Origin: Ravibacter arvi
Lineage (GTDB): Bacteria; Bacteroidota; Bacteroidia; Cytophagales; Spirosomataceae
Reading direction: 5' to 3'
Assembly: GCF_039540405.1 (NCBI RefSeq)
Contig: NZ_BAABEY010000025.1
Coordinates: forward strand, 186,001-250,000
Length of the DNA stretch: 64,000 nt
Shown: positions 26,327 through 35,571 of the stretch, piece by piece
How the letters are laid out: the number at the start of each line of letters is the position of its first letter
Numbering within the stretch: the first letter of the stretch is position 1
The notes under the pieces: model-generated
What the model saw: only the letters and a program-made list of their open reading frames with translations
Databases searched by the model: none
What the model was told of the DNA's origin: nothing
Program-made: the position numbers and the translations under genes

Positions 26327-28318
26327 TTGAAAAAACATCCTCTTAAAACTTCGCAAGCCGCATTACCAACAGAGCAAAGCAATAACTACCGGCTAATGTT
26401 CTCCTTTGCCGGGATATTTATCGCCTTGTCGACCTTTATGCGCATTTTACTGGCCTGCCTGTCGCTCCGGGACGCCGATCTTTCGTTGGGGGCGGTAGCG
26501 CGGATTTTCTCGACGGGTTTCCTTTTTGACCTCGGAGCCTGCGCTTTCTTCCTTTTGCCTTACGCGATCTACCTGGCAATCTGGCCTGCCCGGTTCAACC
26601 AAACCCTGGCCAACAGGCTACTAACGTATACAGGTTTTGTACTCGCCACGCTGATCTTCCTGTTTTCCTTGTTTTCCGAAGTGACTTTCTGGCTTGAATT
26701 TGAAAGCAGGTTCAATTTTATCGCTGTTGACTACCTCGTCTACACGCATGAAGTCGCCCAGAACATTAACGAGTCCTATCCGATGCCGCTCCTGGTCAGC
26801 GTAATCCTCGCCGGAGCAGGCCTTCTGACGCTGGTGCTCACCAGGCGGGGGATATTCCGTTCTACGTTCAGAGGTCGGACCCCTTTGTTCAGGCGACTGC
26901 TCATACTTGGCGCTTTCCTGGCAACCAGTGCGATATACGGGTGTTTCCTGGGCAATAATCTTGCCGAAAAAGGGCAAAACCGTTACCAGGATGAACTCTC
27001 CAAAAACGGCATTTACTCCATTTTCTCAGCCTTCAAAAACAATGAGCTCAACTACCAGCACTTCTATCCGCTCATCGACGACCGGAAAGCCTTCACAGTA
27101 GTTCGGGATGCACTTGCGGGTGACAATGTCCGGTTTCTGGATGACGGGCTCAGCATCCGCCGGCACATTTCTGCCGTGGGTAAAGAATCCCGCCCGAACG
27201 TTATCCTCGTTACTATAGAAAGTCTTAGCGCCGACTACCTCGCTCATTTCGGGAACAAGCAGCACCTGACACCTGTTTTGGACTCGCTGGCAAAGAAAAG
27301 CCTGGTTTTTGAGCAGATGTACGCCACCGGCACCCGGACTGTCAGAGGGATGGAAGCGCTTACCCTTTCCATTCCGCCTACGCCCGGCAGCAGCATTGTA
27401 CGGCGCCCGGACAACGGCAACCTGACTACCGTGGGCTCCATTTTTCAATCCAAAGGCTACGAAACGAGTTTTATATACGGGGGAGACGGATATTTCGACA
27501 ACATGAACCAGTTCTTCGGCGGCAACGGCTTCGACATTACCGACAAAGGGCGGTCGGCCACCGTGGGCGATAAATTTGCGGCCGCACGAACTATAATCCC
27601 CGATTCGCTGGTTCAGTTTCAGAATGCATGGGGCATTTGTGACGAGGACCTTTACACGGCAGTGCTCCGGAATGCGAATAAAAATTACGCCGGCGGCAAG
27701 CCTTTCTTCAGCTTCGTAATGACCACCTCCAATCACCGGCCGTTCACCTACCCTTCCGGCAAAATCGACATCCCCTCGGGAACAGGCCGCGAGGGGACAG
27801 TGCGTTATACCGACTACGCCATCGGGCAATTCCTGGAAAACGCCCGGAAGCAACCCTGGTACGCCAATACGGTATTTATTTTCGTAGCGGATCATTGCGC
27901 AAGCAGCGCCGGGAAAAACGACATTGACGTCACCAAATACCATATCCCGGCCATCGTGTACAACCTTCCGGCCGCTTCGCCCGGTTCAGTTCCGGTGCTT
28001 TGCTCGCAAATTGACCTGCTACCTACCCTTTTCGGTTTGTTGCAATGGGATTATGACAGTAATCTCTACGGCCTTGACGTGCGTTCAGCCACTTACCGGC
28101 CCCGCGCCCTGCTTGGCACCTACCAGAAGCTGGCCTATTTACAAAATAACCGCCTGACCATTCTGTCGCCGCAGCAACACGTAGAAAGCCTGGTGTATGC
28201 CAACAGCGGCGCTCCGGGAGAGACTGCCCGACCGGATAAAAAGACGACGGAGGAAGCGATCTCCTACTACCAAACCGCCTACTACCTGTTCAAAAGCGGT
28301 TTGCTGAAACAGAAATAG
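26327..28318 (+). CDS. LTA synthase/phosphoglycerol transferase-like membrane sulfatase-fold enzyme
   Basis: A 663-residue protein if translation starts at the TTG at 26327; an ATG at 26399 would trim 24 residues and put the first membrane span at the very N terminus. About five membrane spans lie within residues 25-220 (LMFSFAGIFIALSTFM, ACAFFLLPYAIYLAI, LLTYTGFVLATLIFLFSLF, and others). A periplasmic alkaline-phosphatase-superfamily domain follows: NVILVTIESLSADYL, the nucleophile region ATGTRTVRGMEAL, SFIYGGDGYFDNMNQFF, TSNHRPF and FVADHCASSAG. In Bacteroidota such enzymes probably transfer phosphoglycerol or phosphoethanolamine-like groups onto envelope glycans or glycolipids. The exact donor and acceptor are unknown. 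Confidence 0.85.
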   Translation: MKKHPLKTSQAALPTEQSNNYRLMFSFAGIFIALSTFMRILLACLSLRDADLSLGAVARIFSTGFLFDLGACAFFLLPYAIYLAIWPARFNQTLANRLLTYTGFVLATLIFLFSLFSEVTFWLEFESRFNFIAVDYLVYTHEVAQNINESYPMPLLVSVILAGAGLLTLVLTRRGIFRSTFRGRTPLFRRLLILGAFLATSAIYGCFLGNNLAEKGQNRYQDELSKNGIYSIFSAFKNNELNYQHFYPLIDDRKAFTVVRDALAGDNVRFLDDGLSIRRHISAVGKESRPNVILVTIESLSADYLAHFGNKQHLTPVLDSLAKKSLVFEQMYATGTRTVRGMEALTLSIPPTPGSSIVRRPDNGNLTTVGSIFQSKGYETSFIYGGDGYFDNMNQFFGGNGFDITDKGRSATVGDKFAAARTIIPDSLVQFQNAWGICDEDLYTAVLRNANKNYAGGKPFFSFVMTTSNHRPFTYPSGKIDIPSGTGREGTVRYTDYAIGQFLENARKQPWYANTVFIFVADHCASSAGKNDIDVTKYHIPAIVYNLPAASPGSVPVLCSQIDLLPTLFGLLQWDYDSNLYGLDVRSATYRPRALLGTYQKLAYLQNNRLTILSPQQHVESLVYANSGAPGETARPDKKTTEEAISYYQTAYYLFKSGLLKQK

Positions 28319-28412
28319 CCTGAATAATCCGCCTGTTTAGCGGCAAAGACCGGTCGGTCTCCCACAGGACGGCTGTTGTCTTTGGCTGTACACCTTATGT
28401 GAATAAAAAAAA

Positions 28413-28437
28413 TCCCCGGAAGCGATGCTTCCGGGGA
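28413..28437 (-). terminator. Intrinsic terminator of groESL
   Basis: A perfect 11-bp stem (TCCCCGGAAGC / GCTTCCGGGGA) with a 3-nt loop is followed on the minus strand by a run of eight T (28412-28405). It lies 33 bp downstream of the groEL stop codon. Confidence 0.9.
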
Positions 28438-28469
28438 CTCATACTCTATAACCTGAACCAGACGATTGA

Positions 28470-30098
28470 TTACATCATGCCGCCCATTCCGCCGCCGTGA
28501 GGCATAGCAGGAGCAGGATGATCTTCCGGTTCGTCGGCAATTACACACTCGGTAGTCAGCAGCAGACCTGAGATAGAAGCAGCGTTCTCAAGTGCAAGAC
28601 GCGATACTTTTTTAGGATCAATGATACCGGCTGCCAAAAGATCTTCGAAAGTATTATCTTTCGCGTTGTAGCCGTAGCCGCCTTTTCCTTCTTTCACTTT
28701 CTGTACTACTACAGAACCTTCGCCGCCAGCATTGGCAACAATGGTACGAAGCGGCGACTCAATCGCAACACGGATAATGTTGATACCGGTTGTTTCGTCG
28801 TCATTTGCACCCTGAAGGGTTTCAAGTGAAGCAGAAGCACGGATGAGGGCAACACCACCACCGGCAACGATACCTTCTTCAACCGCCGCACGGGTAGCAT
28901 GCAAAGCATCGTCCACACGGTCTTTCTTTTCTTTCATTTCTACCTCAGTTGCAGCACCGATGTAAAGAATGGCAACACCGCCTGACAATTTGGCCAAACG
29001 CTCCTGCAATTTCTCGCGGTCGTAATCGGAAGTAGTATTTTCGATCTGAGATTTGATCTGGTTAACACGTCCCTGAATTGCTTCAGAATCACCGCTACCG
29101 TTAACAATTGTAGTATTGTCTTTGTCGATCAACACTTTCTCGGCCTGGCCAAGATATTCAAGAGAAGCATTCTCCAGTTTGAAACCACGCTCTTCGCTGA
29201 TCACGGTACCACCGGTAAGGATTGCAATGTCCTCAAGCATAGCTTTACGACGGTCACCGAAGCCCGGAGCTTTAACCGCAGCCACTTTCAGGGCGCCGCG
29301 GATTTTGTTTACTACCAGCGTAGCCAAAGCCTCGCCGTCAACGTCCTCAGCAATGATAACCAAAGGACGACCGGTTTGCGCTACCGCCTCCAATACGGGA
29401 AGAAGCTCTTTCATAGAAGAAACTTTCTTCTCTGAGATCAGGATAAAAGGACGCTCTGCCTCTACTTCCATCTTCTCGGTATTGGTCACAAAGTACGGAG
29501 AAAGGTATCCTCTGTCGAACTGCATACCTTCCACAGTTTTTACTTCTGTTTCAGTACCGCGGGCTTCTTCTACAGTAATTACGCCTTCTTTACCGACTTT
29601 CTCCATCGCCTCGGCAATCATGTTACCGATTTCCTCGTCGTGGTTGGCGGAAATAGTCGCTACCTGAGCGATTTCCTTCGAAGTCGAGATGTTTTTCTTT
29701 TGTTTTTCAAGATCAGCAACAACCACTGCAACTGCCTTATCGATCCCTCTTTTGAGGTCCATAGGGTTAGCGCCGGCCGCTACGTTTTTCGCACCGATGG
29801 TATAGATCGCCTGCGCAAGAACGGTCGCTGTAGTAGTACCGTCACCAGCAGAATCAGCAGTTTTGGAAGCAACTTCCTTCACCAGCTGAGCGCCCATATT
29901 CTCGATCGAATCTTTCAGTTCAATTTCTTTGGCTACAGTAACACCGTCTTTTGTAATGGTAGGTGAGCCGAATTTTTTGTCGATCACTACGTTACGACCA
30001 CGAGGTCCGAGTGTTACTTTCACGGCATCAGCCAGTGTATCAACACCTTTTTTTATTTTGTCTCTAGCTTCTACGTCGAAAAATATCTTCTTTGACAT
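28470..30098 (-). CDS. groEL: Chaperonin GroEL (Hsp60)
   Basis: A 542-residue protein of standard length, recognisable throughout. Examples are KKIFFDVEARDKIKKGVDTLADAVKVTLGPRGRNVVIDKKFGSP (split here only by eye), the ATP-site motif GDGTTTATVLAQ, and the C-terminal flexible tail ending GGMGGMM. It forms the 14-mer folding chamber in the cytoplasm with GroES. It lies 54 bp downstream of groES on the same strand, with a clear terminator after it. Codon use is strongly biased (few rare codons), as expected for a highly expressed gene. No CIRCE-type operator was seen upstream. Confidence 0.99.
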   Translation of the reverse strand: MSKKIFFDVEARDKIKKGVDTLADAVKVTLGPRGRNVVIDKKFGSPTITKDGVTVAKEIELKDSIENMGAQLVKEVASKTADSAGDGTTTATVLAQAIYTIGAKNVAAGANPMDLKRGIDKAVAVVVADLEKQKKNISTSKEIAQVATISANHDEEIGNMIAEAMEKVGKEGVITVEEARGTETEVKTVEGMQFDRGYLSPYFVTNTEKMEVEAERPFILISEKKVSSMKELLPVLEAVAQTGRPLVIIAEDVDGEALATLVVNKIRGALKVAAVKAPGFGDRRKAMLEDIAILTGGTVISEERGFKLENASLEYLGQAEKVLIDKDNTTIVNGSGDSEAIQGRVNQIKSQIENTTSDYDREKLQERLAKLSGGVAILYIGAATEVEMKEKKDRVDDALHATRAAVEEGIVAGGGVALIRASASLETLQGANDDETTGINIIRVAIESPLRTIVANAGGEGSVVVQKVKEGKGGYGYNAKDNTFEDLLAAGIIDPKKVSRLALENAASISGLLLTTECVIADEPEDHPAPAMPHGGGMGGMM

Positions 30099-30152
30099 AA
30101 CTTGTTAAGATTATTTAAATTACTTGGTGAATAGAACAAAAAAACCGGATAA

Positions 30153-30443
30153 TTAGCCGATGATGGCATAAATATCCGACTCACGCATAATCAGGAATTC
30201 GCCCCCTTCTACAGTCAATTCGGTGCCTGAATACTTGCCGTAAAGAACAGTATCACCAACTTTCACTGTCAACGGCTCATCTTTTTTACCGGGACCCACA
30301 GCAACGACAGTGCCACGCTGCGGCTTTTCTTTTGCTGTGTCGGGAATAATGATACCGAAAGCAGTTTTTTCTTCAGCAGGAGCTGCTTCTACAAGTACGC
30401 GGTCCGCCAGAGGTTGGACTTTCACATCGATTAATGATGACAT
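30153..30443 (-). CDS. groES: Co-chaperonin GroES (Hsp10)
   Basis: A 96-residue protein of normal length: VQPLADRVLVE, the mobile-loop region KTAFGIIIPDTAKEKP, GTVVAVGPGK, VGDTVLYGKYSGTE and FLIMRESDIYAII. It caps the GroEL chamber. It is first of the two-gene groESL unit. The 344 bp separating it from secG contains a family A palindrome, so groESL may have its own promoter there; none matching TAnnTTTG exactly was found. Confidence 0.98.
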   Translation of the reverse strand: MSSLIDVKVQPLADRVLVEAAPAEEKTAFGIIIPDTAKEKPQRGTVVAVGPGKKDEPLTVKVGDTVLYGKYSGTELTVEGGEFLIMRESDIYAIIG

Positions 30444-30606
30444 AAGAAATTAACGTTTTTATTGATTTGTCAGTTTTTTTACAAGATTGACACACCCCTT
30501 TCTTTTACAAGGTTCATGCCAAACCTGCCAAGTCTGCCATTTTTGCATGATAGGAGCAGTGAGGAGTGAGCAGTGAGGGTGAAGGGCTGTCAGATGTTCC
30601 GGGTTT

Positions 30607-30726
30607 GGAAATCGGAAATCAGAAATCAGAAATCGGAAATCAGAAACGGGTAGACAGAAATCAGGAACGGCGGTAACGCAAGCAGAGGGGCTGATTTCCG
30701 ATTTCCGATTTCCGATCTCCGATTCC
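30607..30726. repeat. Family A palindromic repeat, copy 3 (groES-secG gap)
   Basis: Six or so left-hand GAAATCGG/GAAATCAG words face right-hand GATTTCCG words. The best arms are 16 bp perfect: GGAAATCGGAAATCAG (30607-30622) with CTGATTTCCGATTTCC (30691-30706). Confidence 0.85.
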
Positions 30727-30787
30727 AACAAAAACTCCTGACATGAAGCAAATCAAGTCAGGAGCCTTTCTGTTCTTTTAAAAATTG

Positions 30788-31162
30788 CTATTTCGCGCTG
30801 TCCGCGGCGGCTGCCGGAGCTGCCTTATCGGCTTCGGCACCGGATAAGCCGGGAGCGATACTACCAGTCGGAACCGGCGCGCTCTGCGCTTTTTCAATGT
30901 TTGCGCTGTTAATACCGCCGGCAGATGCATTCCCGCTCTTCACCACAACATAAGAGGCGAGGGAAAGCAACAGGATCGCTCCGGCAAAACCCCAGGTAAT
31001 CTGCTCCAGCAGGTCGGTTGTTTTCTTTACGCCGAACATTTGGGATGTTCCGGTCCCGCCGAATTCACTTGACAATCCACCACCTTTCGAATTCTGGATC
31101 AGTACGATTAAAACAAGTAAAACCGATACCAAAGCGGCGATAATGATCAATGCTAAATACAT
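30788..31162 (-). CDS. secG: Preprotein translocase subunit SecG
   Basis: A 124-residue protein with two membrane helices (about 2-24 and 54-74) around the signature IQNSKGGGLSSEFGG and GTSQMFGVKKTTDLLEQITW. SecG is an accessory subunit of the SecYEG channel that supports SecA-driven export. The C-terminal tail (about 80-124) is Ala/Pro-rich and probably disordered, as in other Bacteroidota SecG proteins. It is the last envelope-biogenesis gene of the minus-strand block that starts with miaB. Confidence 0.96.
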   Translation of the reverse strand: MYLALIIIAALVSVLLVLIVLIQNSKGGGLSSEFGGTGTSQMFGVKKTTDLLEQITWGFAGAILLLSLASYVVVKSGNASAGGINSANIEKAQSAPVPTGSIAPGLSGAEADKAAPAAAADSAK

Positions 31163-31218
31163 ATGTCTACAATAAATTTAATAAGTCAGTCCGGATACCT
31201 GGAGGAAGCCTGCGAAGC

Positions 31219-31941
31219 TCACTTCAGTTTTTCAATTTTTTTCGCAAAGTAATCCTTTTTTTCCGGGATTTTCAAAATTAGTTTTTCGTAAATCGCTATG
31301 GCCCGCTCAGGCTTGCCCTGCCTGGCCAGTATTTCGGCAAACGACTCCGTCGCAAAATCTTCCAGGGCCATTTGATTCCGGAGGCTCAGGTCTTCAACTT
31401 CCTGGGGCTGATCCTTTTCAGGCGAAAGCGACCCGATTATAGGCTCGGCTTTGATAAACTTATCAATCAGCTCCTGGATGGGCGTTCTGCCTGCGCGCGA
31501 TGGCTGCTCGTCCTTTTGTACCAACTGTTGCGAAAGCGCAAATTCAGTCAGCACGGTGGGATCAAAAGGCACGGCCGGCAACTCATTATGACTGACGGCC
31601 ACCGCTTCAGCCTGGTCCGGCTCTGTTTTCGGAAGGTCCGCAATAGACTCCCTTCCCTCTTTTTGCGTACGCGTGAGCCTGTCCAAAAGCGTAACTGACC
31701 ATTCCACCTCGTTTTCCAGCAACATCTGCAACGCTTTCCGGTTCAGTGAATGCACCGCCGCCTTCGGCAAATAACGCCCCATGAGCTCGGGGTGATGCAT
31801 GGAAACCGTCTTGGCCAAAAGCATGTGCGCCAGCTGAAAATAAGGGAAATCACGCGTCATCTGCTCCAGCTTCGCTGCATCAGCCCCTTCCAGGAGCTCC
31901 GGCTGTGTTACCCAGTAAGAAAACATTTCTTTGTCTGCCAT
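31219..31941 (-). CDS. Conserved Bacteroidota protein with C-terminal TPR-like segment
   Basis: A 240-residue cytoplasmic-looking protein with no signal peptide. The N-terminal part (FSYWVTQPELL, MTRDFPYFQLAHMLLAKTVSMHHPELMGRYLPKAAVHSLNRKAL) recalls a conserved family found beside secG and lptE in related genomes. The C-terminal 45 residues (FAEILARQGKPERAIAIYEKLILKIPEKKDYFAKKIEKLK) fit a TPR-like helix pair. The middle is charged and probably flexible. Function is unknown; the operon position between lptE and secG suggests an envelope-assembly or scaffold role. Confidence 0.75.
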   Translation of the reverse strand: MADKEMFSYWVTQPELLEGADAAKLEQMTRDFPYFQLAHMLLAKTVSMHHPELMGRYLPKAAVHSLNRKALQMLLENEVEWSVTLLDRLTRTQKEGRESIADLPKTEPDQAEAVAVSHNELPAVPFDPTVLTEFALSQQLVQKDEQPSRAGRTPIQELIDKFIKAEPIIGSLSPEKDQPQEVEDLSLRNQMALEDFATESFAEILARQGKPERAIAIYEKLILKIPEKKDYFAKKIEKLK

Positions 31942-31967
31942 GGTTGTCGGGTATAGAAATGGATAAC

Positions 31968-32477
31968 CTACCAGTCGGCGGCAGATTTATTGAAAATATT
32001 CTGCACCAGCTGATCCATTATTTTAGGAAGCATCCGGGCTTCGTTGGCATCCAGCGTTTCGCTTTGCGGAAAATCTTCATAAAACGAGAAAGACTGGTCA
32101 AAGTTCTTCGTCTCGTCTTTGTTGTTTGTAAAGCGCACCTGAACGGTGACGTTCAACCGGTTAAAACCGGCCTTGTCACTGGCAGTGGGCGCTACCGGCA
32201 CCACGTCATAGCCCGTGAACGTTCCTTCAATAAGCAAATCTCCCCCGCTCGGCCGTTGTGTGAGGCTCGTATTCCGCTGAAAATACTCTTTCAGCTTTTC
32301 ACTGAAGTCCAGCGTCAGGCTGGCGGGGCCGCCCGCAGTACTCATCGTAAAATTCAGAACGGTGAAAGTTTTGATATCCGGCGACAGGTTCGTCCCCGTG
32401 AACGAATATATTCCGCAGCTATCAAGTGTCAGCGCCAACAAGACCAATAACAGTCGCAAGCCGCCCAACCGGCCCAT
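31968..32477 (-). CDS. lptE: LptE-family LPS-assembly lipoprotein
   Basis: A 169-residue protein from the ATG at 32477, chosen because it gives a signal peptide with lipobox (LLALTLDSCGIYSFTG). Longer starts would overlap the preceding regulator gene. The CGIYSFTGTNL motif, the predicted mixed alpha/beta fold and the DEARMLPKIMDQLVQNIFNKS helix are those of Bacteroidota LptE-like proteins, which plug the LptD barrel during lipopolysaccharide export. It starts 13 bp after the sigma-54 regulator stop, so the two are co-transcribed. Confidence 0.88.
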   Translation of the reverse strand: MGRLGGLRLLLVLLALTLDSCGIYSFTGTNLSPDIKTFTVLNFTMSTAGGPASLTLDFSEKLKEYFQRNTSLTQRPSGGDLLIEGTFTGYDVVPVAPTASDKAGFNRLNVTVQVRFTNNKDETKNFDQSFSFYEDFPQSETLDANEARMLPKIMDQLVQNIFNKSAADW

Positions 32478-32490
32478 CTTCAACACGCTT

Positions 32491-33792
32491 CTAGTTTTCA
32501 ATTCCGTATTCCTTGATTTTCCGGTAAAGGGTTCGCTCGGATATGCCCAACGCCTGTGCCGCATACTTACGCTTATTATTGTTTTTCTGCAAAGACTTAA
32601 TAATCAACTCCTTCTCTTTCTCTTCCAGCGACAATGACTCTTCTTCTTCCGTCGTGTGGTCCACATCTTCCACCACCACGCCTTCGTCGTCGTAATCGTT
32701 CAGATCCACGATCCGCGGTTGTGACGAGGAGAGTATCCGGGGCGTTTCGGCACCCGAAGGCACCGGAAGCAGGGTCTCCGGACCACCAAGGTTGCTAAAA
32801 AGCTCCTTGTTGTTTTGCAACACTTCGCGGCCGTCGTATTGCTCACCCTGCAAAACATCCCGGACTAGTTTCTTCAGCTCGTTCACGTCGCGCCGCATAT
32901 CAAAAAGAACCTTGTACAACAGCTCTCTTTCTGAAAACGCCGCGCCCCCGTCTTCGGTATCGGCCACCGGGACAAGGCCTCTTCTTGCCGCAGGCTGCAC
33001 AGGATGCAGGTATTTTTGCAATACGGAAGAATCAACCGGCATGTCTTTATCCGTTTCCAGGATAGTGATCTGCTCGGCAATGTTCTTGAGCTGCCGGATA
33101 TTCCCCCTGAATTCATAGTCCATCAGCATCTGGCGGGATGCTTCGGTGAGCTTAACCGGCTTGGTACGGTAACGCTCGGCAAAATCGTTGGTAAATTTCC
33201 TGAACAACAGCACCACGTCCTCGCCGCGCTCGCGCAGAGGCGGCACAAAGATCGGCACGGTATTCAGGCGGTAGTAAAGGTCTTCCCGGAACTTGCCCTT
33301 GTCCACCGCGTCCCGGAGATTGACATTGGTAGCGGCCACCACCCTCACATCCGTTTTCTGAACTTTGGAAGAGCCTACCCTGATAAATTCGCCGTTTTCA
33401 AGCACCCTGAGCAACCGGGCCTGCGTGCCTATAGGCATTTCCCCGATTTCATCCAGGAAAATCGTCCCGCCGTTGGTGGTCTCAAAATAGCCTTTCCGTG
33501 CATCCACGGCCCCTGTAAATGCTCCCTTCTCGTGCCCGAAAAGCTCTGAATCGATGGTACCTTCCGGTATTGCGCCGCAGTTAATGGCGATAAATGGGCC
33601 GTGCTTACGTGCACTCAGGCTGTGAATAATCTTCGAAAAAGACTCCTTCCCGCTACCGCTCTCCCCGGTAATCAAAACGGTGAGATCGGTCGCTGCTACC
33701 TGCATTGCGACATTAATAGCATAGTTCAGCGCGGGCGCATTCCCTATAATCCCAAAGCGATTTTTAATCGCCTGTATTTCCGGATTGTTCAT
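32491..33792 (-). CDS. Sigma-54-dependent transcriptional activator (AAA+ with Fis-type HTH, no receiver domain)
   Basis: A 433-residue protein. The AAA+ domain (about 12-245) contains Walker A GESGSGKE, the sigma-54-contacting GAFTGA loop, Walker B GGTIFLDEIGE and the arginine-finger region FREDLYYRLNTVPI. A variable acidic linker (about 270-385) follows, then a Fis-type helix-turn-helix at the C terminus (KRKYAAQALGISERTLYRKIKEYG). There is no N-terminal receiver or GAF domain, so activity is probably set by its level or a partner protein. It activates RpoN promoters. It sits between miaB and lptE, which suggests envelope-related targets; these cannot be read from the sequence. Confidence 0.95.
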   Translation of the reverse strand: MNNPEIQAIKNRFGIIGNAPALNYAINVAMQVAATDLTVLITGESGSGKESFSKIIHSLSARKHGPFIAINCGAIPEGTIDSELFGHEKGAFTGAVDARKGYFETTNGGTIFLDEIGEMPIGTQARLLRVLENGEFIRVGSSKVQKTDVRVVAATNVNLRDAVDKGKFREDLYYRLNTVPIFVPPLRERGEDVVLLFRKFTNDFAERYRTKPVKLTEASRQMLMDYEFRGNIRQLKNIAEQITILETDKDMPVDSSVLQKYLHPVQPAARRGLVPVADTEDGGAAFSERELLYKVLFDMRRDVNELKKLVRDVLQGEQYDGREVLQNNKELFSNLGGPETLLPVPSGAETPRILSSSQPRIVDLNDYDDEGVVVEDVDHTTEEEESLSLEEKEKELIIKSLQKNNNKRKYAAQALGISERTLYRKIKEYGIEN

Positions 33793-33837
33793 ACTTACAA
33801 TAGCTAGCTGGCCCGCAAAGGCCTGGTTCCGAAAACA

Positions 33838-35304
33838 TTAAAGCGCCACAGTCTCTTCCTGGACCACCTCACCCAAAAGCGTCGCAGCCGTGCATTGCGT
33901 TACAAGCACCTTCACATAATCGCCTTTGCGGTAGTGCCCTTTCGGGAACACGACCACTTTATTCTGATCGTTCCTCCCCTGGAGGTATTCGTCAGAACGT
34001 TTGGAGGGCCCTTCTACCAGTACTTTATGAATCTTCCCTACAGCCGCCTGGTTTCGCTCCAGCGAAAGGCGCTGCTGCAGGTCTATAATCTCGGTAAGAC
34101 GCCGCTTTTTGATTTCCTCCGGCACATCATCGGCAAGCTTTTTGGCGGCCGGCGTGCCGGGACGCTCCGAATAAGAAAACATATAACCGTAGTCAAATTT
34201 CGAGTACGCCATCAGTGAAAGTGAATCCAGGTGCTCTTCTTCCGTTTCACTGCAAAAACCGGAAATCATATCATGGGAAATCCCGCAATCCTCGCCCAGG
34301 ATCTCCCTGATCCTGTCAATTTTGCCCAGGTACCATTCCCGGTCGTAGGTACGGTTCATCAGCGACAGGATCCTGCTGTTACCGCTTTGTGCCGGAAGAT
34401 GTATGTAATTGCAGATGTTCTCATACTTTTTCATGGTATACAAAACATCATCCGTAATGTCTTTCGGATGTGAGGTACTGAAACGCACCCGCAAGTCCGG
34501 ATGAATCTGCGCGACCCTTTCCAGCAATCCGGCAAAATCGAGCGGGCTTTCGCTGCTGTTTTCACCAGGCTGCCACCGGTAGCTGTCCACATTCTGGCCC
34601 AGCAGCGTCACCTCCCGGTAGCCGTTTTCGAAAAGACCGGCAGCTTCTTCCACGATGGAAAAAGGATCGCGGCTTCGCTCCCGCCCTCTTGTAAATGGAA
34701 CCACACAAAAGCTGCACATGTTGTTGCAGCCCCGCATGATGCTGATAAATGCTGTTACGCCGTTTGAATTCAGCCGGATGGGCGATATATCGGCATAGGT
34801 TTCCTCGCGTGAAAGCAGTACGTTCACCGCTTTTTGTCCGCCCTCGGCTTCCAGCACCAGGTTGGGCAGCTCGCGATAGGCGTCAGGACCCGTGACGATA
34901 TCTACCATCTTCTCCTCCTCCAGCAGTTTCGCTTTCAGACGCTCGGCCATACAACCCAGTACGCCGATCAGCATGCCCGGCTTTTTCTTTTTCAGCGTAT
35001 TGAGTGCCTTCAACCGGTTCCGAACTTTCTGCTCCGCATTGTCGCGTATGGCGCAGGTATTCAAAAATATAAGATCGGCTTCTGCCTCCTCTGAAGTAGT
35101 GGCATAGCCCGCATTCCGCATTACCGAAGCTACGATCTCGCTGTCAGAGTAATTCATCTGGCAGCCGTAACTTTCAATGAAAAGTCTTTTTTTGTTCAGG
35201 GCGGGCTCATCTTCCGTCACTTTTACCATTTCACATCCCTCCTTCTCTGTATCCGACAAAATTTTCAGCCCGCCCGGCATGATGGTACGCTCCTGGTTTA
35301 CCAT
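33838..35304 (-). CDS. miaB: tRNA-2-methylthio-N6-dimethylallyladenosine synthase MiaB
   Basis: A 488-residue protein from the ATG at 35304; a TTG seven codons upstream is less likely. The UPF0004 domain with its first cluster ligands (YGCQMNYSDSE, FLNTCAIRDNA, LGCMAERLK) is followed by the radical-SAM CxxxCxxC site in RGCNNMCSFCVVPFTRGRERS, and a TRAM domain ends the protein. It methylthiolates i6A37 of tRNAs reading UNN codons, using SAM and two 4Fe-4S clusters. It heads the minus-strand block and has a good Bacteroidota promoter 50-90 bp upstream. Confidence 0.97.
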   Translation of the reverse strand: MVNQERTIMPGGLKILSDTEKEGCEMVKVTEDEPALNKKRLFIESYGCQMNYSDSEIVASVMRNAGYATTSEEAEADLIFLNTCAIRDNAEQKVRNRLKALNTLKKKKPGMLIGVLGCMAERLKAKLLEEEKMVDIVTGPDAYRELPNLVLEAEGGQKAVNVLLSREETYADISPIRLNSNGVTAFISIMRGCNNMCSFCVVPFTRGRERSRDPFSIVEEAAGLFENGYREVTLLGQNVDSYRWQPGENSSESPLDFAGLLERVAQIHPDLRVRFSTSHPKDITDDVLYTMKKYENICNYIHLPAQSGNSRILSLMNRTYDREWYLGKIDRIREILGEDCGISHDMISGFCSETEEEHLDSLSLMAYSKFDYGYMFSYSERPGTPAAKKLADDVPEEIKKRRLTEIIDLQQRLSLERNQAAVGKIHKVLVEGPSKRSDEYLQGRNDQNKVVVFPKGHYRKGDYVKVLVTQCTAATLLGEVVQEETVAL

Positions 35305-35356
35305 TTTATTAACTTTAACAAACAATTGGTCTAATCCGAACTATACTTCAAGGTTG

Positions 35357-35390
35357 CAAAAGTAGCAATTATTTAGAAAAGACTGACAAA
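35357..35390 (-). promoter_or_regulatory. Promoter of the miaB-to-secG block
   Basis: On the minus strand, TTTG (35390-35387), a 22-bp spacer and TACTTTTG (35364-35357) match the Bacteroidota -33 TTTG / -7 TAnnTTTG pattern, 53 bp upstream of the miaB start. Confidence 0.6.
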
Positions 35391-35478
35391 GTGACAGTCA
35401 TTTCCCACCAAATTGCCCACAGGGCAAGATGCCTGCCGATCTGAGGACCTGATACCGCGAATTGCCATAAAAGTGTTT

Positions 35479-35509
35479 TTTGATTCGGCACCCGTTTGTA
35501 CTAATTTTA
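35479..35509 (+). promoter_or_regulatory. Possible promoter of the TPR protein gene
   Basis: TTTG (35479-35482), a 19-bp spacer and TAATTTTA (35502-35509, one mismatch to TAnnTTTG) lie about 63 bp before the start at 35572. Confidence 0.35.
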
Positions 35510-35571
35510 TCCCCGAATTCTCACGTCATTTTCTCTCACCGCATCGTAAAACACGTTGTGATCCCCCCCTT

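Noticed and set aside
30444..30600. CIRCE heat-shock operator upstream of groES
   Set aside because: No TTAGCACTC-N9-GAGTGCTAA-like inverted repeat is present.
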